A DNA stretch of 64,000 nucleotides. Source: Taudactylus pleione. Its lineage: Eukaryota; Chordata; Amphibia; Anura; Myobatrachidae. Positions within the stretch are counted from its first letter, which is position 1; every line of letters begins with the position of its first letter. Under the pieces are notes generated by a model. That model was not told where the DNA came from. It did not search any database and saw nothing but the letters and a program-made list of their open reading frames with translations. The position numbers and the translations under genes were made by a program. The stretch spans positions 29,654,001 through 29,718,000 of the forward strand of contig JAUIMM010000178.1 of NCBI GenBank assembly GCA_031769625.1. Direction: 5' to 3'. Positions 10,168-22,000 of this stretch are shown here, piece by piece.

Positions 10168-10330
10168 TAAGGTGCCCATACACAGTGCGATTTGCATACG
10201 ATGCGATCTCGTATGCAATCGCCCTTGAACTCTCTCCGGCAGCTGAGGAGAAACGATGTGCAGCAAAAGCTGCACAATGTTCACCCAATCTTTCGTGCAC
10301 GAAATGATTTGCATATTCATTAGATCGAGT
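10168..10330. repeat. MITE-like fragment
   Basis: Starts with ggtgcccatacacagtgcga and contains inverted short blocks (gcatacgatgcgatctcgtatgc). The matching right terminus is not clear. Confidence 0.35.
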
Positions 10331-11290
10331 GCGATATGACACAAATGCATGTAGCACGGACCAGGGAGATTCGTGCTACATGCATCTGTGTCATTTACAC
10401 AGAAGCACGGACGGGTCATTGAGACCTGTTTGTGTTGCTGTGTATTTCAATGACACATATGCACGCACGGACCAGGAGATTCATGCTACATGCATCTGTG
10501 TCAGTGAGACCCGTCTGTGCTGCTGCGGTAAAAAAAAAACCTGTTTAAAAAAAAATAAAAAAAATGGTGTTCCCACCAAAAAAAAAAAACAGCAACCAGC
10601 CCCAGGCTTTTACTGACCCAGGACCTGGTTGTGCTTAAATACAGAGGACTAACGACATAGGGGTCCCCTGTACTAGAGCACAAACAGCACCAGGCTAGTC
10701 AGAATCAGCCCTGTTTTCAAAATACGGGGAACACATGACGTAGGTCCCCCGTACTTTGAGCAACCAGCACTGGGCTCTAATCCAGTCCTGGTTCTGGAAA
10801 TATAGGGGGAAAAAATTAGTAGGGTTCCCCTGTATTATCCAGATCCAGCACCGGACTTTTTCTAGCGGGGGGCTAATGCCACAGCCAGGGGAGCCCTTTC
10901 ACCGGGCCCCCCATCCGAAGCATTAACCTTGACCACTAGTCTGCCCAGGCCGGGGATCCCTGGGGAGCTGGGGAACCCCCAAATAAAGGGGTCCCCCTCT
11001 ACAGGGCTCCCCAGGCCTAGTCTGATAGCCCAGGGCTATCCCGGCACCCCTGGGCGGTGGGTGCCGGGTTGATTATGTAGTGTAGTGCATTTCAAAAAGT
11101 TAAAAATACTGTCTTTTGCTGTGGAATTGCATTTCCCAGCAAGCCCTCCGCCGTATGCTGGTACTTGGAGAACCACAAGTACCAGCATGCGGGGCATTAC
11201 GGCCCGTTGGTACCTGTAGTTCCACATCAAAAGCAATATTAAAATAAACACAGGACACACCGTACAAAGTAGAAGTTTATTAAACATACA
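10330..11290. repeat. GC-rich dispersed repeat, copy 1
   Basis: Homologous to 37490-39235. It opens with a hairpin in which a tgcatgtagcacg block pairs with cgtgctacatgca (about 10345-10395), followed by imperfect tandem units of about 80-110 bp carrying 'acgacgtaggggtccccc' and 'caaccagcac', then a shared block ending in a 'cccctgggcggtgg' stretch. No coding capacity recognised. Class unknown. Confidence 0.6.
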
Positions 11291-12080
11291 TGCACACACA
11301 CATGTACACATACTCTCCTATGTAGCCCATTGGTCCCCTTTTCCAGTAGAATCCATAGGGTACCTGTAAAAATAAATTTCCATACTCACCATCTCCTATG
11401 CAAAGTTCGGATTCTCTTCATTCCAAAGTAGGCATCCCATGGGGTCTTAGCAAAACAAAAACACTTAAATACGCTAGCCACCGGACAATAGTATTGTCCT
11501 GTAAGGACAGTACTTCCCGAATGAGAACTCAGCTGTGGGGTATCACTATGGAAACCTCACCGCTGAGCGCTCATTGGCTGAAAGAGGCGAGCCTTCCACC
11601 TGTCAGCCAATGAACGGTTCACACCATTGACTTAAAAGAATTTGCCCTTTTTTTCAAAACCGACATAGCTGGGTAGATAACTTGTGCTTCACTTATTGTG
11701 CTGGGAAACCTGTTCTTTGCATTGTGACCATAGGGTTTGAGTAAAAGTCTAAAATAGGCCCATTGTGCTTGCATACCTTTACAAAATTAAAATTATTATG
11801 CTAGTAATCCTTCATTGTGAATGGGTGGAACAACTGTGAAAAAAAATAAAATAATTGTAATGTCAGACTATTCACAATTCACACACAACTTGTTTGGCAT
11901 GGAGATTGGCACAGTATCAAAAGCGATTATTATATAATGTATCACTTTTTTTTACATATTGGGCATAACCCACGCAAATATATTAAAGAAAAATATCCAC
12001 TAATTGAAATACCTTTTATTTATATATTTTCAAGAAGAAGTTATGTTAACACAATAGCATCACATATTATACCATAAGGC
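11291..12080. other. Intronic sequence without recognised feature
   Basis: Only an approximately 20-bp partial inverted repeat (cctgtcagccaatga and tcattggctga near 11570-11610) and an AT-rich stretch. No gene or clear element boundary seen. Confidence 0.4.
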
Positions 12081-12083
12081 AAA

Positions 12084-13796
12084 AGTGATAACTAAGTGGC
12101 TCGGGGAATAAAACATCAAAATTTTGGGTCCATGGCCAGGAAACTCCCCAGACCTTAATCCCATTGAGAACTTGTGGTCAATCCTCAAGAGGCGGGTGGA
12201 CAAACAAAAAAACACAAATTCTGACAAACTCCAAGCATTGATTAGGTAAGAATGGGCGGCTATCAGTCAGTATGTGGCCCAGTATTTGATTGACAGCATG
12301 CCAGGGCGAATTGCAGAGGTCTTGAAAAGGAAGGATCAACACTGCAAATATTGACTCTTTGCATAAACTTAATGTAATTGTCAATAAAAGCCTTCGACAC
12401 TTAGGAAATGCTTGTCATTTTACTTCAGTATACCATAGTAACCAGGGGCGGATTGGGATGGAAAACCAGCCCGGGAAATTTCTGGAAGCAGCCCTAAAGG
12501 GGGCGGGTATTTTGAGAAGGTGGGTTTGTTGAAAGGGCGGAGTCTGTGGAGGAGGGCAGGATATTCCCTCGTCAGGGCCTGGAGCTGCTTTTGCAAGCCA
12601 CTGAGGAGAACAGGGCCGACAACAGAAATCTAGGTCAATTATACCATTTTAATTGGGGCCCCCATCCCTCTGCACTAGGTACAGGCCAGTCAGTTTGAAA
12701 GTCTTTTCTTACCTGGTGGTTTCTTTGCAACAGGGAACCTCTGAAGAATTTCAGCCTCACTGGGCAGCGTCTTCAATTGGTATTCACTATTCATGTAGAA
12801 GATCACATTTTCTGGAAGATGCCTGTTTATGTAGAAATATAACTAATGTCATCATCATAACCTACAGTAGCAGAAGTTTTTCTGCAGGGCAAAATTAATT
12901 TCCCTGATCAAACAATTTCTGTGTCTCCAGATGCCCGTACGTCTCTCCATCCCCAGGCTTCCCTGTGGTTCTCCAGGCTCCCTCTGTTTCCCATTTCCAG
13001 GACCCATTGTCTCTCTCTTCAGAACCCCCTATGTCTCTCCAGGACCCCAGTGTACCTCTCTGTCTTATTCTTTAGCCCCAGTTTGTCTCTCAGCCTCATA
13101 TCCCCCCAGTCCTTGTGTATCTCATCCTCATTTCCCCCCAGTCCTTGTGTATCTCAGCCTCTTTCCGAGGGCCCCTGCATCATTAGCTTACCCACCCCTC
13201 CCCCCAACGTTGTCAGCTCCCCCTCCCCTCCCATCTCCCTCCGCATCCAACACTTACCTGAAGATGCTCTGGCTGTCCGCTGCTTGTCACTGTGGCCAGC
13301 TGCTGGTGTCATCTGCTGCTCCTCTGGCTGCATGCTGCTTGTGTCTGTGGCCGACTGCGTCACAATGCTTGTTGCAGCTTGCACGGAGTAGAGCCGGGCT
13401 GCGCGGAGGGGCTGGAGGCGGAGCTGTCAGCTGTGACTGACAGGCTCCGCAAAGGCTTATGGGAGGAGCTGCTGCCAGGCATGCGCAGCAGCTCCTCCAT
13501 CGGCCATTTTTTATTTAACCATTAGTAAGCTTCTGCGCATGCGCAGAAGCTGTAGAAGGTAGCTGCCCGATCGGAGCTGAGCTCCGATCGTGGCAGGCTG
13601 GCAGCGGGTGGGTAAGTGGAGGGTGGCCGGCCATAGTAGGGACCGGCCCAGCGGGAACCAGCCCGGCATCCCGGCGGCCCAATCCGCCCCTGATAGTAAC
13701 ATCTGACAAGAAGGTCTAAAAACACTGAAGCAGCAAACTTTGTGAAAACCAATACTTGTGTCATTCCCAAAACTTTTGGTCATGGCTGTACAGAGA
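12084..13796 (+). pseudogene. Tc1-like transposase relic (C-terminal part and right end), split by a nested hAT element
   Basis: Translation of 12120-12360 gives [19 protein letters not shown] (the Tc1 DDE-domain signature with the final catalytic region) and a C-terminus close to the second relic at 40.1-40.4 kb. One in-frame stop is visible (LIR* then EWAA). The 3' flank resumes at 13693 after the hAT insertion and ends at about 13796 in aaaacttttggtcatggctg, matching the right end of the second copy. Confidence 0.75.
12443..13692. mobile_element. Non-autonomous hAT-like element with 8-bp TSD
   Basis: Termini CAGGGGCGGATTGGG and CCCAATCCGCCCCTG are perfect inverted repeats. They are flanked by the 8-bp duplication atagtaac at 12435-12442 and 13693-13700, diagnostic of hAT insertion. 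The interior is pyrimidine-rich, without a transposase. The open frames at 12.9-13.5 kb look like low-complexity shadows. A related element lies at 56137-57630. Confidence 0.88.
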
Positions 13797-13960
13797 TACA
13801 TTTTAAAATATTACATTGTGCATATATTACACCAAAACTAAAGTCATTATGGGAACATCTACAAATGTAATAAACCTGAAGCGGATATAATGCACTGTCT
13901 ATGGGACTGTAATGAAGTAATAAAATTCTGGACACTAGCACATGTGTATATAGGTACAAT

Positions 13961-14510
13961 GGCCCTCATTCAGAGCCGTACGCTCTGAGCAGAGCGCACG
14001 CTCTGAATGAGGGCCGGGCTCCATTTTCATGGAGCGTCCTCCTGGACGCTCGTATAGCTGTGGGTCACCACCCACAGGCTATACGAGCGTGCATTGTGAT
14101 GGTCGCGATGGTCGAGACCATCGCGACCATCGAATTTGCGAGCCGGAGCCTGCGGTTGAGGTTTTCAACCGCAAGCTCCGGAGTGATTTTGGCTCTATCA
14201 GAGCCAAAATCACTCCCACTGACATCACTAGTGATGTCAGTGGGCCGGCTTCTGACGGGAGGCGTTCCCATGGGAACGCTCCCGTCAGGGAGGCACGCCC
14301 CCGGCACGCCCACCAAAGGGGGCGTGCTGTCAATCAACATTGACAGCACGCCCCCTTTGATCGGACACAACGAGTGAAGGACTTTCCTTCGCTCGTCGCG
14401 TCTGGCGCATGCGCACGACGGAGCTCCCTCCGTCGTGCGCATGCTCAGTCCATAACATCGACCCACTTGCGAGCGGACAGCCGCTCGCGAGTGGGTCTGA
14501 ATCAGGCCCT
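13961..14510. mobile_element. Hairpin-array element, copy 1 (550 bp)
   Basis: Built almost entirely of consecutive inverted repeats. Examples: 13961-13975 with 14001-14015 (15 bp); 14046-14058 with 14078-14090; 14099-14113 with 14118-14132; 14182-14214; the loopless palindrome 14215-14244; 14252-14288; 14315-14358; 14371-14395; 14407-14422 with 14429-14444; 14460-14497. Outer ends GGCCCTCATTCAGA and TCTGAATCAGGCCC form an imperfect terminal inverted repeat. It is about 98% identical to 44869-45417. Long ORFs on both strands are artefacts of the palindromes. TSD at this copy is unclear. Confidence 0.85.
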
Positions 14511-15030
14511 ATGATCGGTAAATCATTTGAACTGACTCCAGAATGGGCAATATGGAATTGTATACCTAGAGATGGTGGGAATACACTGTCATTGGGGGAA
14601 AGACAGTGGATAGCTAGGATCACAGTGATGACAAAAAAAACTATACTAATGCAATGGATATCGCCAGACCCAATGGACATGGCATCATTATATCCCAGGA
14701 TTTCATATCTGTTCAAAATGGAATGGGTAGAGATGATACATGACAAGGAACAAAAAGTAAAAAAAAAAATTCTCCATATGGCTACCATATATTTATAAAC
14801 TAACATCTCGAGTAAAAAGGGATATTCGTAAAGAAGTAACTCAGACAAAATGGTGTATGGAAGAAGAATTATTATTGGGACATACAATACTTTGATTATG
14901 AAAAAATAAATTAGTAATCTGGGAAAATATCAGGATAACAGAATGAAAGAATGTTTAGAACATAAATGATGATAGAAGTAAAATGTGAAAGATAAAGAGA
15001 CTTAATATCATGGTGTTATTAAAAACACTA

Positions 15031-15196
15031 AGGGGTCTATGTACTAAAGCTTGATGAGAGAAAAAGTATTAACCAATCAGCTCCTAACTGTCATTTTTCA
15101 AACACCGCTTTTAAAATGTAAGTTAGAAGCTGATTGGTTAGTACTTTATCTCTCACAATTTTCTCTCTCTCCAGTCTTTGATAAATACTCCCCTAA
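15031..15196. mobile_element. MITE, family A copy 1
   Basis: Inverted halves: 'ggggtctatgtactaaagc' to 'ctttgataaatactcccct', with internal 'accaatcagctcctaac' mirrored by 'agaagctgattggtta'. The same family occurs at 19093-19262. Confidence 0.65.
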
Positions 15197-15345
15197 GTTT
15201 ATTGGGCTGTATAAGGAAAAGGTCATCAGGATACATAAAATGGATTATAGTTAGATTATAGGATGTATGTAATCATGTATGGATAACTTTTTATAATGTT
15301 TGTAATATGCAGTCTTGTAATAAAATATCTAAAAAAAAAAATATT

Positions 15346-15777
15346 TAATTCAGTGAGTGCTTTCAAAATTGAATTTAGACACAAAGTTACAATTGATCTT
15401 TTCAAACTAAAAAGAATACTCTAATTTACAGTTTTCTCTCCTTTTTTAAATTTATCTAGATTACGTTCACTGGGTATTAAGTGGTTATTAGTCCACTTAA
15501 TTAATGAAAACGGGTCTAACTGCAAGCGCCCTGAATTACAAGGAAGTATAATGTCTAAGGCTGTTAGTCTTTATATCACAGAGCGACCACTTGACTTAAA
15601 GCTGGACAACAAGGGAATATCCTTTTTCAAGGTTAATATCTGCATTGATCTTCATTTGCAAAATACAGCCTTTTATGTTTGATTCTGTATATATGATGTG
15701 AAATAACTTCTATAAAATGACAGTTACTTTAGTTGTATTTTAGTATTAATTAAAATGTTTGGAGTCATTTGATTTTA
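15346..15777. other. Intronic sequence without recognised feature
   Basis: AT-rich sequence; no exon, repeat terminus or RNA gene recognised. Confidence 0.4.
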
Positions 15778-16082
15778 AGCTAGGTACATACAATATGAGA
15801 TATTGTACGGACGCACATTGAAACAATATATTGTACACATCATATAGTGTGTACGCGCAATCCGTCATTTACGATGTCATTCATCGCATCGTCCCATCTG
15901 CGGTTCTGCACGGCAGATGGGACGATGCAGTGAATGACACGGTGCAGTTACATGCATCATGTAACGACATATCGCACCGTCTTACACTGGATTGTGCAGT
16001 GGGTGTTCGGTGTGCGTGATGTATTCGTTACATCACATCGCTGGATAACAACTATGTAGGGTGTGTACCCCAGCTTTAGGTT
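15778..16082. mobile_element. MITE with terminal inverted repeats
   Basis: Left end taagctaggtacatac is complementary (with mismatches) to right end gtgtaccccagcttta. The interior contains a hairpin (catcgtcccatctgc with gcagatgggacgatg at about 15887-15927). Confidence 0.65.
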
Positions 16083-16269
16083 CAACACTAATGGAAATGT
16101 CTGTTTTTGTTTTTTTAATCCTTTTATTAAAATAGTTGACAAGCAATTGTACAATTCATGACTTAGGCAAAGTGTACAAGAAATTACATATAACAACAAA
16201 AGACATGTCAGTATGAGTTCACATTAAAACTGATGTCCAACTACTATTGTACTGTACTGCCACGATTAT

Positions 16270-16690
16270 TATGTACCTAACTCGCCGGGTATGTTTTCAT
16301 TTATAATAAAAATTCCCCGGCTATGTACTACGGAGAACTCGCAGGGACAGTGATTGCGGTAACCGCTGTCCCCGCAAGTTAGATTTAGTAGAAGTCTTTC
16401 ACAGAAGTGAAAGACTTCCATGAGGGTTCCGATACTGGGCGTGGGCTGCGGGGGAGAGCTCAAAAGATCTCTTTCCTGCCTCTGGAGCCTCCATAGGCTT
16501 ACAGTAGTTTACACTATCTGAATATGGTGTAAACTACCGTAGTTTAGTACATAGGGCTGAGATCGTAGTCCCCTTTGAAAATAGTGGGGACTGAGATCTG
16601 CAGTGCTAATTAGCACTTTGCTGGAAATTTCTGGGAAGTTTCTGCATAATTTTATGTAAAAAACGGCTTGATACATAGGCCCTTAAGTCT
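16270..16690. repeat. MITE-like repeat fragments
   Basis: Contains 'gaagtctttcac' mirrored by 'gtgaaagacttc' (16390-16420), 'cagtagtttacac' mirrored by 'gtgtaaactacc' near 16501-16545, and a right end 'tgatacataggcccttaag', shared in style with 22696-22962. Boundaries uncertain. Confidence 0.45.
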
Positions 16691-17067
16691 TAAAACCACA
16701 TAATGCACCAATTATGGAAATTTCTGTTTAGCCCGGTTTAGTGCATGCAGATTTCAGCCCATTAAGCCCATGAAACTTTTTTGTAATTGTGACAATAGTG
16801 TTTGGAACCAGAAGACCAGCTCAGGAGCTTTGAATAATGTGACATACAGTATATCCATACACATACATATTGTACACTACATTATTTAAAATGGGTATGT
16901 AAGTTATGAATGTGTGCCTTGATTTTTTATTTTTATTGTAAGTTCTGTTAAAACAGTTTGTTATTCAATACGCCCAGACATGTTCTCTCTGGAAAGTGTG
17001 TTGTTATTTTTTGGCAACCCACAAGGTTTATTAATCAGTATGCACTGTGCATTGAATCTGTAGGCAG

Positions 17068-17163
17068 AGACTGTCAAGAAAGTGGCTGAAATCTTTACTT
17101 CAGAAAATGTGGACATAGCACTTCGCAAATCAGCAGCTGAACAGCTGGCAGTTATAACACAAG
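17068..17163 (+). CDS. rttn: Rotatin exon a
   Basis: Internal coding exon encoding [16 protein letters not shown] and then [14 protein letters not shown]. This is close to the vertebrate rotatin segment containing EIFTSDDVD and [12 protein letters not shown]. Rotatin is an armadillo-like helical-repeat protein needed for centriole elongation, ciliary function and left-right patterning. Acceptor: tgtaggcag just before 17068 (an alternative AG gives start 17064; conservation favours 17068, which splits the Glu codon). Donor: g|gtaaga after 17163, leaving one base of the Asp codon completed by the next exon. It is the first rotatin exon visible in the window, so at least 17 kb of intron precedes it. 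Confidence 0.93.
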
Positions 17164-17545
17164 GTAAGATAAGCAACTTGTTTGTTTTTTATGTTTTGTG
17201 TCACCTGAGAATAATCAGTTAGATTAACTTTGCTCTTCTACAGAAAGGATACATCAGCAGGCACAAAAAATCTGTCATATATCTTCTGGAGTTGCCATTA
17301 CTAGAATCCTATTTTTAAATGAAATCTAAATGTATTTCTAAAACCAGAAGTGAAATAAGCAAAAATCCACATACAGTTCTAATTCTCATTTATTAAGATT
17401 CAGTTTAGGTGCAAAGTTTGCACCGAGCCATCAGCAAATGGCTTTTATCAGTCTAATGCAATCTGGACCTTGAAAGAAAGTGTCAGGTGCAAGACTGCAG
17501 TAAAATGCAACAACCAAAGTTGAGGAACTTGCTGTCAAAAGTAAT

Positions 17546-17990
17546 GGGGGGCATCCACTAGACGATTTTATCCCTGTCCAACCTCTTAACGATTTTCCCG
17601 TGAAGTTTCCCCTGAAATTTGATCTTCCACTCTGAACAATGTGCAAAAGATTTGCAAACGATTTTCAAAAGATCTAACGATAAACTATGTTGTTTGAATC
17701 TGTGATTGAGAGCTTTCAGCTATAGTGGGCAGATAGTGGTTCATCGTTTGATCGTTCAGCGTGAACGATGTGTAAACCATGTGTAAACGATTTGTAAGCA
17801 ATCAAGTGAAATTGACCTGCATGTTCAGTCGATGGAGGAGACGATCAAACGACCAGCGGGAGCGCGCATTGTACATCCTTAGAAACAATTACTGCACGAT
17901 TTGCAAACGATGTTCAAACGATGTTTGAACGATTATCGAACGATTTTATCATTATCGTTCAACTTTATCGTCTAGTGGATACTCCCCATT
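17546..17990. mobile_element. MITE with TIR GGGG-N-CATCCACTAGACGAT
   Basis: The left end ggggggcatccactagacga is mirrored by the right end tcgtctagtggatactcccc. The interior is rich in 'aacgat' motifs. It lies in the first intron after exon a. The terminus resembles 60057-60135. Confidence 0.75.
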
Positions 17991-19092
17991 AGATTAAATA
18001 ACTTGGAAGCAGATGACTTTTTCACATAATTTAGCTGATTCTATTGATGAAGAGTAAAGCCATTTTAATATTAGAATGATATTATATAGTAAAGATAAGC
18101 TCATAACACTTTTAAGCACAATACCTATTTTGTAAGAAATCAAGTTTAAAAGTTAGTGACACTCCATGTCAAATGCTAACAGGTTCAACATGCTGCTATT
18201 AACTTGCATTTGTATTGGCTTTTGGGAAGGTTAATGGAAGTCACTCCATTGACTTCAATGTGTTTAACTTCCCACAGTGTCCCGGCCATGAGCTACAAAC
18301 ACTAGCATGATGTACATATTGTGTGCCAGTGGTTTGGAATCATTTTTCCAGCATGGAGCTACTTTAGTTCCCATTTGTATTTGGTGGAATCAAGGGAAAA
18401 AACTAGTCTGGTAATCTTTTACCATATACTTTACCTCCATTTAGGTAAATTAATTTATCACTGGCACTTTCTTGTGTGGAACAAAGATCATGTTCCAATA
18501 TGTAGCGAAATTGGCATCTACTTAGGTGCATTGGATCACATCATCAAAGGTAATTTATGAAGCTGCAACAATGTGTGCCAGTCCCCTGTCTGAAACCTCC
18601 TGGGGGAGAACTGCATCTTTGAAACAGCAACAGACAAAGACCATGCGGCAGTGAGGGGACTTGAATCAGCTGTACAATGTTTTCACTGTTTCCAACGACA
18701 CTGTTATACAAGCTGCATATGGAGAAAACAGCATACAGATGCTATATGGAGCCTTAGACAACCTCAAACAGCCCAAACTCACCCACTCAAGTTATATATG
18801 AGGTGATTTGTATTGTGTATTGTTAATCATAGGTATGATGAATAAAAGGGCTGAGTCCAGAAAGGAAGGATTTACGCAGCTTATAGTTTGGATTAAATAA
18901 TTTTTTATTGAAGAGAATCTCTACACTAAGTAAAAACCCTCTGTGAGACTTCATCAGACGTATTTGCTTTTTTAGCAATGTCTATGGCATCAGATACTCA
19001 GGGTAGCAAACAGTGAGCATTATGAAAACATGGGCACACTATTAATGATCAATTCATTTTTCAGAATGGTAAGAATGTAAGTAATACAGAAC
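17991..19092. other. Intronic sequence without recognised feature
   Basis: No coding exon, transposon terminus or RNA gene recognised. Short ORFs here lack any familiar motif. Confidence 0.4.
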
Positions 19093-19262
19093 AGAGGTGT
19101 CTATATTCTAAGCCTTGGGGAGAGATAAAGTGGACGGAGATAAAGTACCAACCAATCAACTACTGTCACATTACAGGCTGTGTTTGAAAAATGACAGGAG
19201 CTGATTGGTTGGTACTTTATATTGTTCCACTTTATCTGTGTCCAAAGCTTAGTACATAGCAT
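19093..19262. mobile_element. MITE, family A copy 2
   Basis: Inverted 'aagtaccaaccaatcaac' and 'gctgattggttggtacttta' arms with ends 'ctatattctaagcc' and 'agcttagtacatag'; related to 15031-15196. Confidence 0.65.
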
Positions 19263-19700
19263 AGACCACAGAGTTTCATCAGTATCCAAAGGAAATGTGT
19301 TGTGCAGTCCATAACTTCATTAAACCCATCATATTTAGAGGATTTGCAAGACATTCTACAGAACTATTCATAGCCTGAGAAATTGCCCCTGTTCCTTTAG
19401 ATCAGACGTGTAAAGGTTTTTGTACCACGTTATTATTTGTAAAAAAATCCACAGGAGCCATGCTAACTATTCTGGACTAAAGGAGACTCAAAAAGTTTGT
19501 CAATGCCATACCATTTCAAATAGAATCAGTGAATTCTAACTTGCATCAACAAAAGTGATTTTCCCACATCCGTAGGATCAAAACACTTTCATCTTCCAGT
19601 GTCAGTTCACCATATGAAGTTTCTCAGGCTCTGATTCATGGGACAACACTTCCTAATTTCTTAGGGGAATAATATGTAGGCAGGAATAATCAGAGCACCC

Positions 19701-20885
19701 CAGTGGCGTAACTTCATCCCAGGTGCCCGGAGGCAAGATAAATGTTGGTGCCCCCCCAAAACTAAAATGTACCACCACCAGCACCTATGCCAGCCCCAGC
19801 TGCTGCCGCCCCCCTTATGCTGTTCCTTTTGTATAATGCCCCCAGTAGTGGTCCCCCTATGCAGTGCCCGCCTATGTAGTGCTCCCCAGTAATGGTTCCC
19901 CTATGCAGTACCTCCAGTAGTGAGCCCCCTGTAGTTGCCCCCAGTAGTGAGCCCCCTGTAGTTGCCCCCAGTAGTGAGGCCCCTGTAGTTGCCCCCAGTA
20001 GTGAGGCCCCTGTAGTTGCCCCCAGTAGTGAGGCCCCTGTAGTTGCCCCCAGTAGTGAGGCCCCTGTAGTTGCCCCCAGTAGTGAGGCCCCTGTAGGTGC
20101 CCCCAGTAGTGAGACCCCTGTAGTTGGCCCCAGTAGTGAGACCCCTGTAGTGAGACCCCTGTAGTGAGGCCATTGTAGTGAGACCCCTGTAGTGAGATCC
20201 CTGTAGTTACCCCCAGTAGTGAGGCCCCTGTAGTTACCCCCAGTAGTGAGGCCCCTGTAGTTGCCCCTGTAGTTGCCCCCAGTAGTTGCCCCCAGTAGTG
20301 AGCACCCTGTAGTTGCCCCCAGTAGTGAGCCCCTGTAGTTGCCCCCAGTAGTGATGGCCTCCACCGCGCGCGTGCACACACACACAAAAAAACAAACAAA
20401 CACTTACCTTTATCCCCAGTGCTGCTGCCGTCCATCCCCGGCGTCCGCTCCTCGGCACTATGGGAGTGACGTCATTATGTCACTCCCATAGTGCACTGCG
20501 GGACCCGGAAGACGGAGCTCACGCCTGAGCTCCGTCCTCGGCGTCCGCTCCTCGGCACTATGGGAGTGATGTTATGATGTCACTCCCATAGTGCCCTGCG
20601 GGACCCGGAAGACGGAAGGAAGCTCCGTCATCCGGCTGCCGCCGGGTGTTTGAATAGGAGCCGGGCGCCCGCTGGTAACATTCTTAGCAGGCGCCCTGCA
20701 AATGGAGGGTGCAGGCGGTGCAACCACACCCCTTGCACCCTCCGTAGTTACGCCAATGGAGGTGGAGCGCCGATCAGCAGCGCTCCTTCTCCATGCAGCT
20801 CCCGGGGACAATGGAGCCAGGTGCCCCCTTCAGGGCTGACGCCCGGCGGCAAATGACTCCATTGTCTCCGGGAGTTCCGCCACTG
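19701..20885. mobile_element. Non-autonomous hAT-like element with internal minisatellite
   Basis: Termini cagtggcgtaact and agttccgccactg are inverted repeats with one mismatch, flanked by the exact 8-bp duplication gagcaccc (19693-19700 and 20886-20893). The interior holds a 27-bp tandem repeat (19915-20352) and two copies of a GC-rich block around 20440-20640. No transposase. Confidence 0.87.
19915..20352. repeat. 27-bp minisatellite
   Basis: About 16 units; each unit combines 'agtagtgag', 'cccctgtag' and 'ttgccccc' with variants. Unit length divisible by three keeps several frames open, which explains the repetitive ORFs on both strands; these are not genes. Confidence 0.9.
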
Positions 20886-21299
20886 GAGCACCCTTAAGAC
20901 TGTGTCTTGTGGTGGACTACGTGGGATCTCCCAACAGATCCAAAAATAACATGTAAAAGGAAAAGCAAATGTTAGTGTGCCCTGGGTGCTATTCAAAATG
21001 TGAAAAAACAATTCGATAAAAGATACTTCCCTTAGTAGATGGTTATTTGTTCAATGTAGTCCATCAGTATTTATGGAAAGATAAAAAAATTAAAATAATG
21101 CGATACCATAATGATCTTGTATGAAGCAGTATACCAATAATGTAGAGGCATAAGGTCTACAAATATCCAAGATTCTCAAGCCCTGTGCAATCAGTAAAAA
21201 TCTATGATGCCATTGTGAATTTAGCAATCAATTTACTGTTGAAGTAAAAAGTAATTTTACCATAGAACAATGGAAAGTAAAATACAAATAACAATATAG

Positions 21300-22000
21300 C
21301 TCACATAAGCATAAGAAACCGATCTGCCAATACCAGAAAGTAGATGGAAGTCAGTGTGGGGTTCCAACGAGACTGCTCTGGAACCAACCTTGCATATTTT
21401 ACAAACTGGTAACGACCTTGGTAATGGTAGACAGTCCTGGTGTGACCTAAAGGAGCTGGCGATGCGTTTCCAGCCTAACTAGCTTTTTCAAGACGATGTA
21501 TATTAGTTGTAAAGTCTGGTTTTTATAGGTGATTTACAGGTGTACAAGATGTAGTGCAGGCTGCGATTTCCTATTGCCACGTGTACGGAAGTCATCCGGG
21601 CCGGTACATCCAGTGGGTGCACATAGGCTCTCCTCTTGGTTTCCAGATGCAGTGTAAACTAACACGTCCCATTAAGACAGAAGAAAAGTTTCATGAGTGT
21701 GCCACGTGCAGCATGTGTAAAACAGTTATCTATAAGGACTCCAAAACTACCAAGTTCCAGGATTCATGGCAAGGACTACTCTATCTGACTTCATCGCACA
21801 CCACAAATGTAATTTACCTCACCAAATGCACTTGTGACCCACTTCCAAATCATCTGTCTGCCTTTCCGCCGGGCAATGTTTCCAAGAACCGTTACAAAAG
21901 TACTGGTGACATTAGTATCGAAAATGGGAAAATAGGGTCACGATATGACAATATTTGGATGACATCTTGGTATTAGAAATGTCAGAACATGTCAGTGCCA
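21300..22000 (+). pseudogene. Penelope-like element relic (linker before GIY-YIG)
   Basis: Translation of about 21690-21850 gives FHECATCSMCKTVIY and TTNVIYLTKCTC, resembling the Cys-rich linker and first GIY-YIG strand of PLE ORF2. The endonuclease itself is disrupted downstream. A hammerhead-like motif lies at 21457-21494 on the opposite strand, as in an inverted PLE junction. Confidence 0.55.
21457..21494 (-). ncRNA. Degenerate hammerhead-like motif
   Basis: On the - strand: GUC-UUGAAAAA, a weak helix II AGCU/GGCU, GGAAA, then CGCAUC-GCC. Same order as the PLE motifs, but helices I-III are imperfect. Confidence 0.3.

Larger units (their letters stand above)
13797..15345 (+). pseudogene. 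L1/Tx1-like LINE relic, C-terminal ORF2 and poly(A) end
   Basis: Before the nested element, translation gives EADIMHCLWDCNEVIKFWTL, the C-terminal zinc-knuckle-like region of L1-type ORF2. After it (14512 on), translation gives FELTPEWAIW and ARITVMTKKTILMQWISPDP, the terminal ORF2 segment. The 3' end is at 15316-15345 with aataaaat and an A run. It is interrupted by the hairpin-array element (13961-14510) and a MITE (15031-15196). Confidence 0.65.

Noticed and set aside
14029..14887. Overlapping ORFs in several frames, repeated at 44.9-45.5 kb
   Set aside because: Palindromic hairpin array produces mirrored open frames on both strands; no conserved protein.
19762..20435. ORFs of 187-213 codons rich in Gly-Thr-Thr repeats
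   Set aside because: Shadow of the 27-bp minisatellite inside a hAT element.
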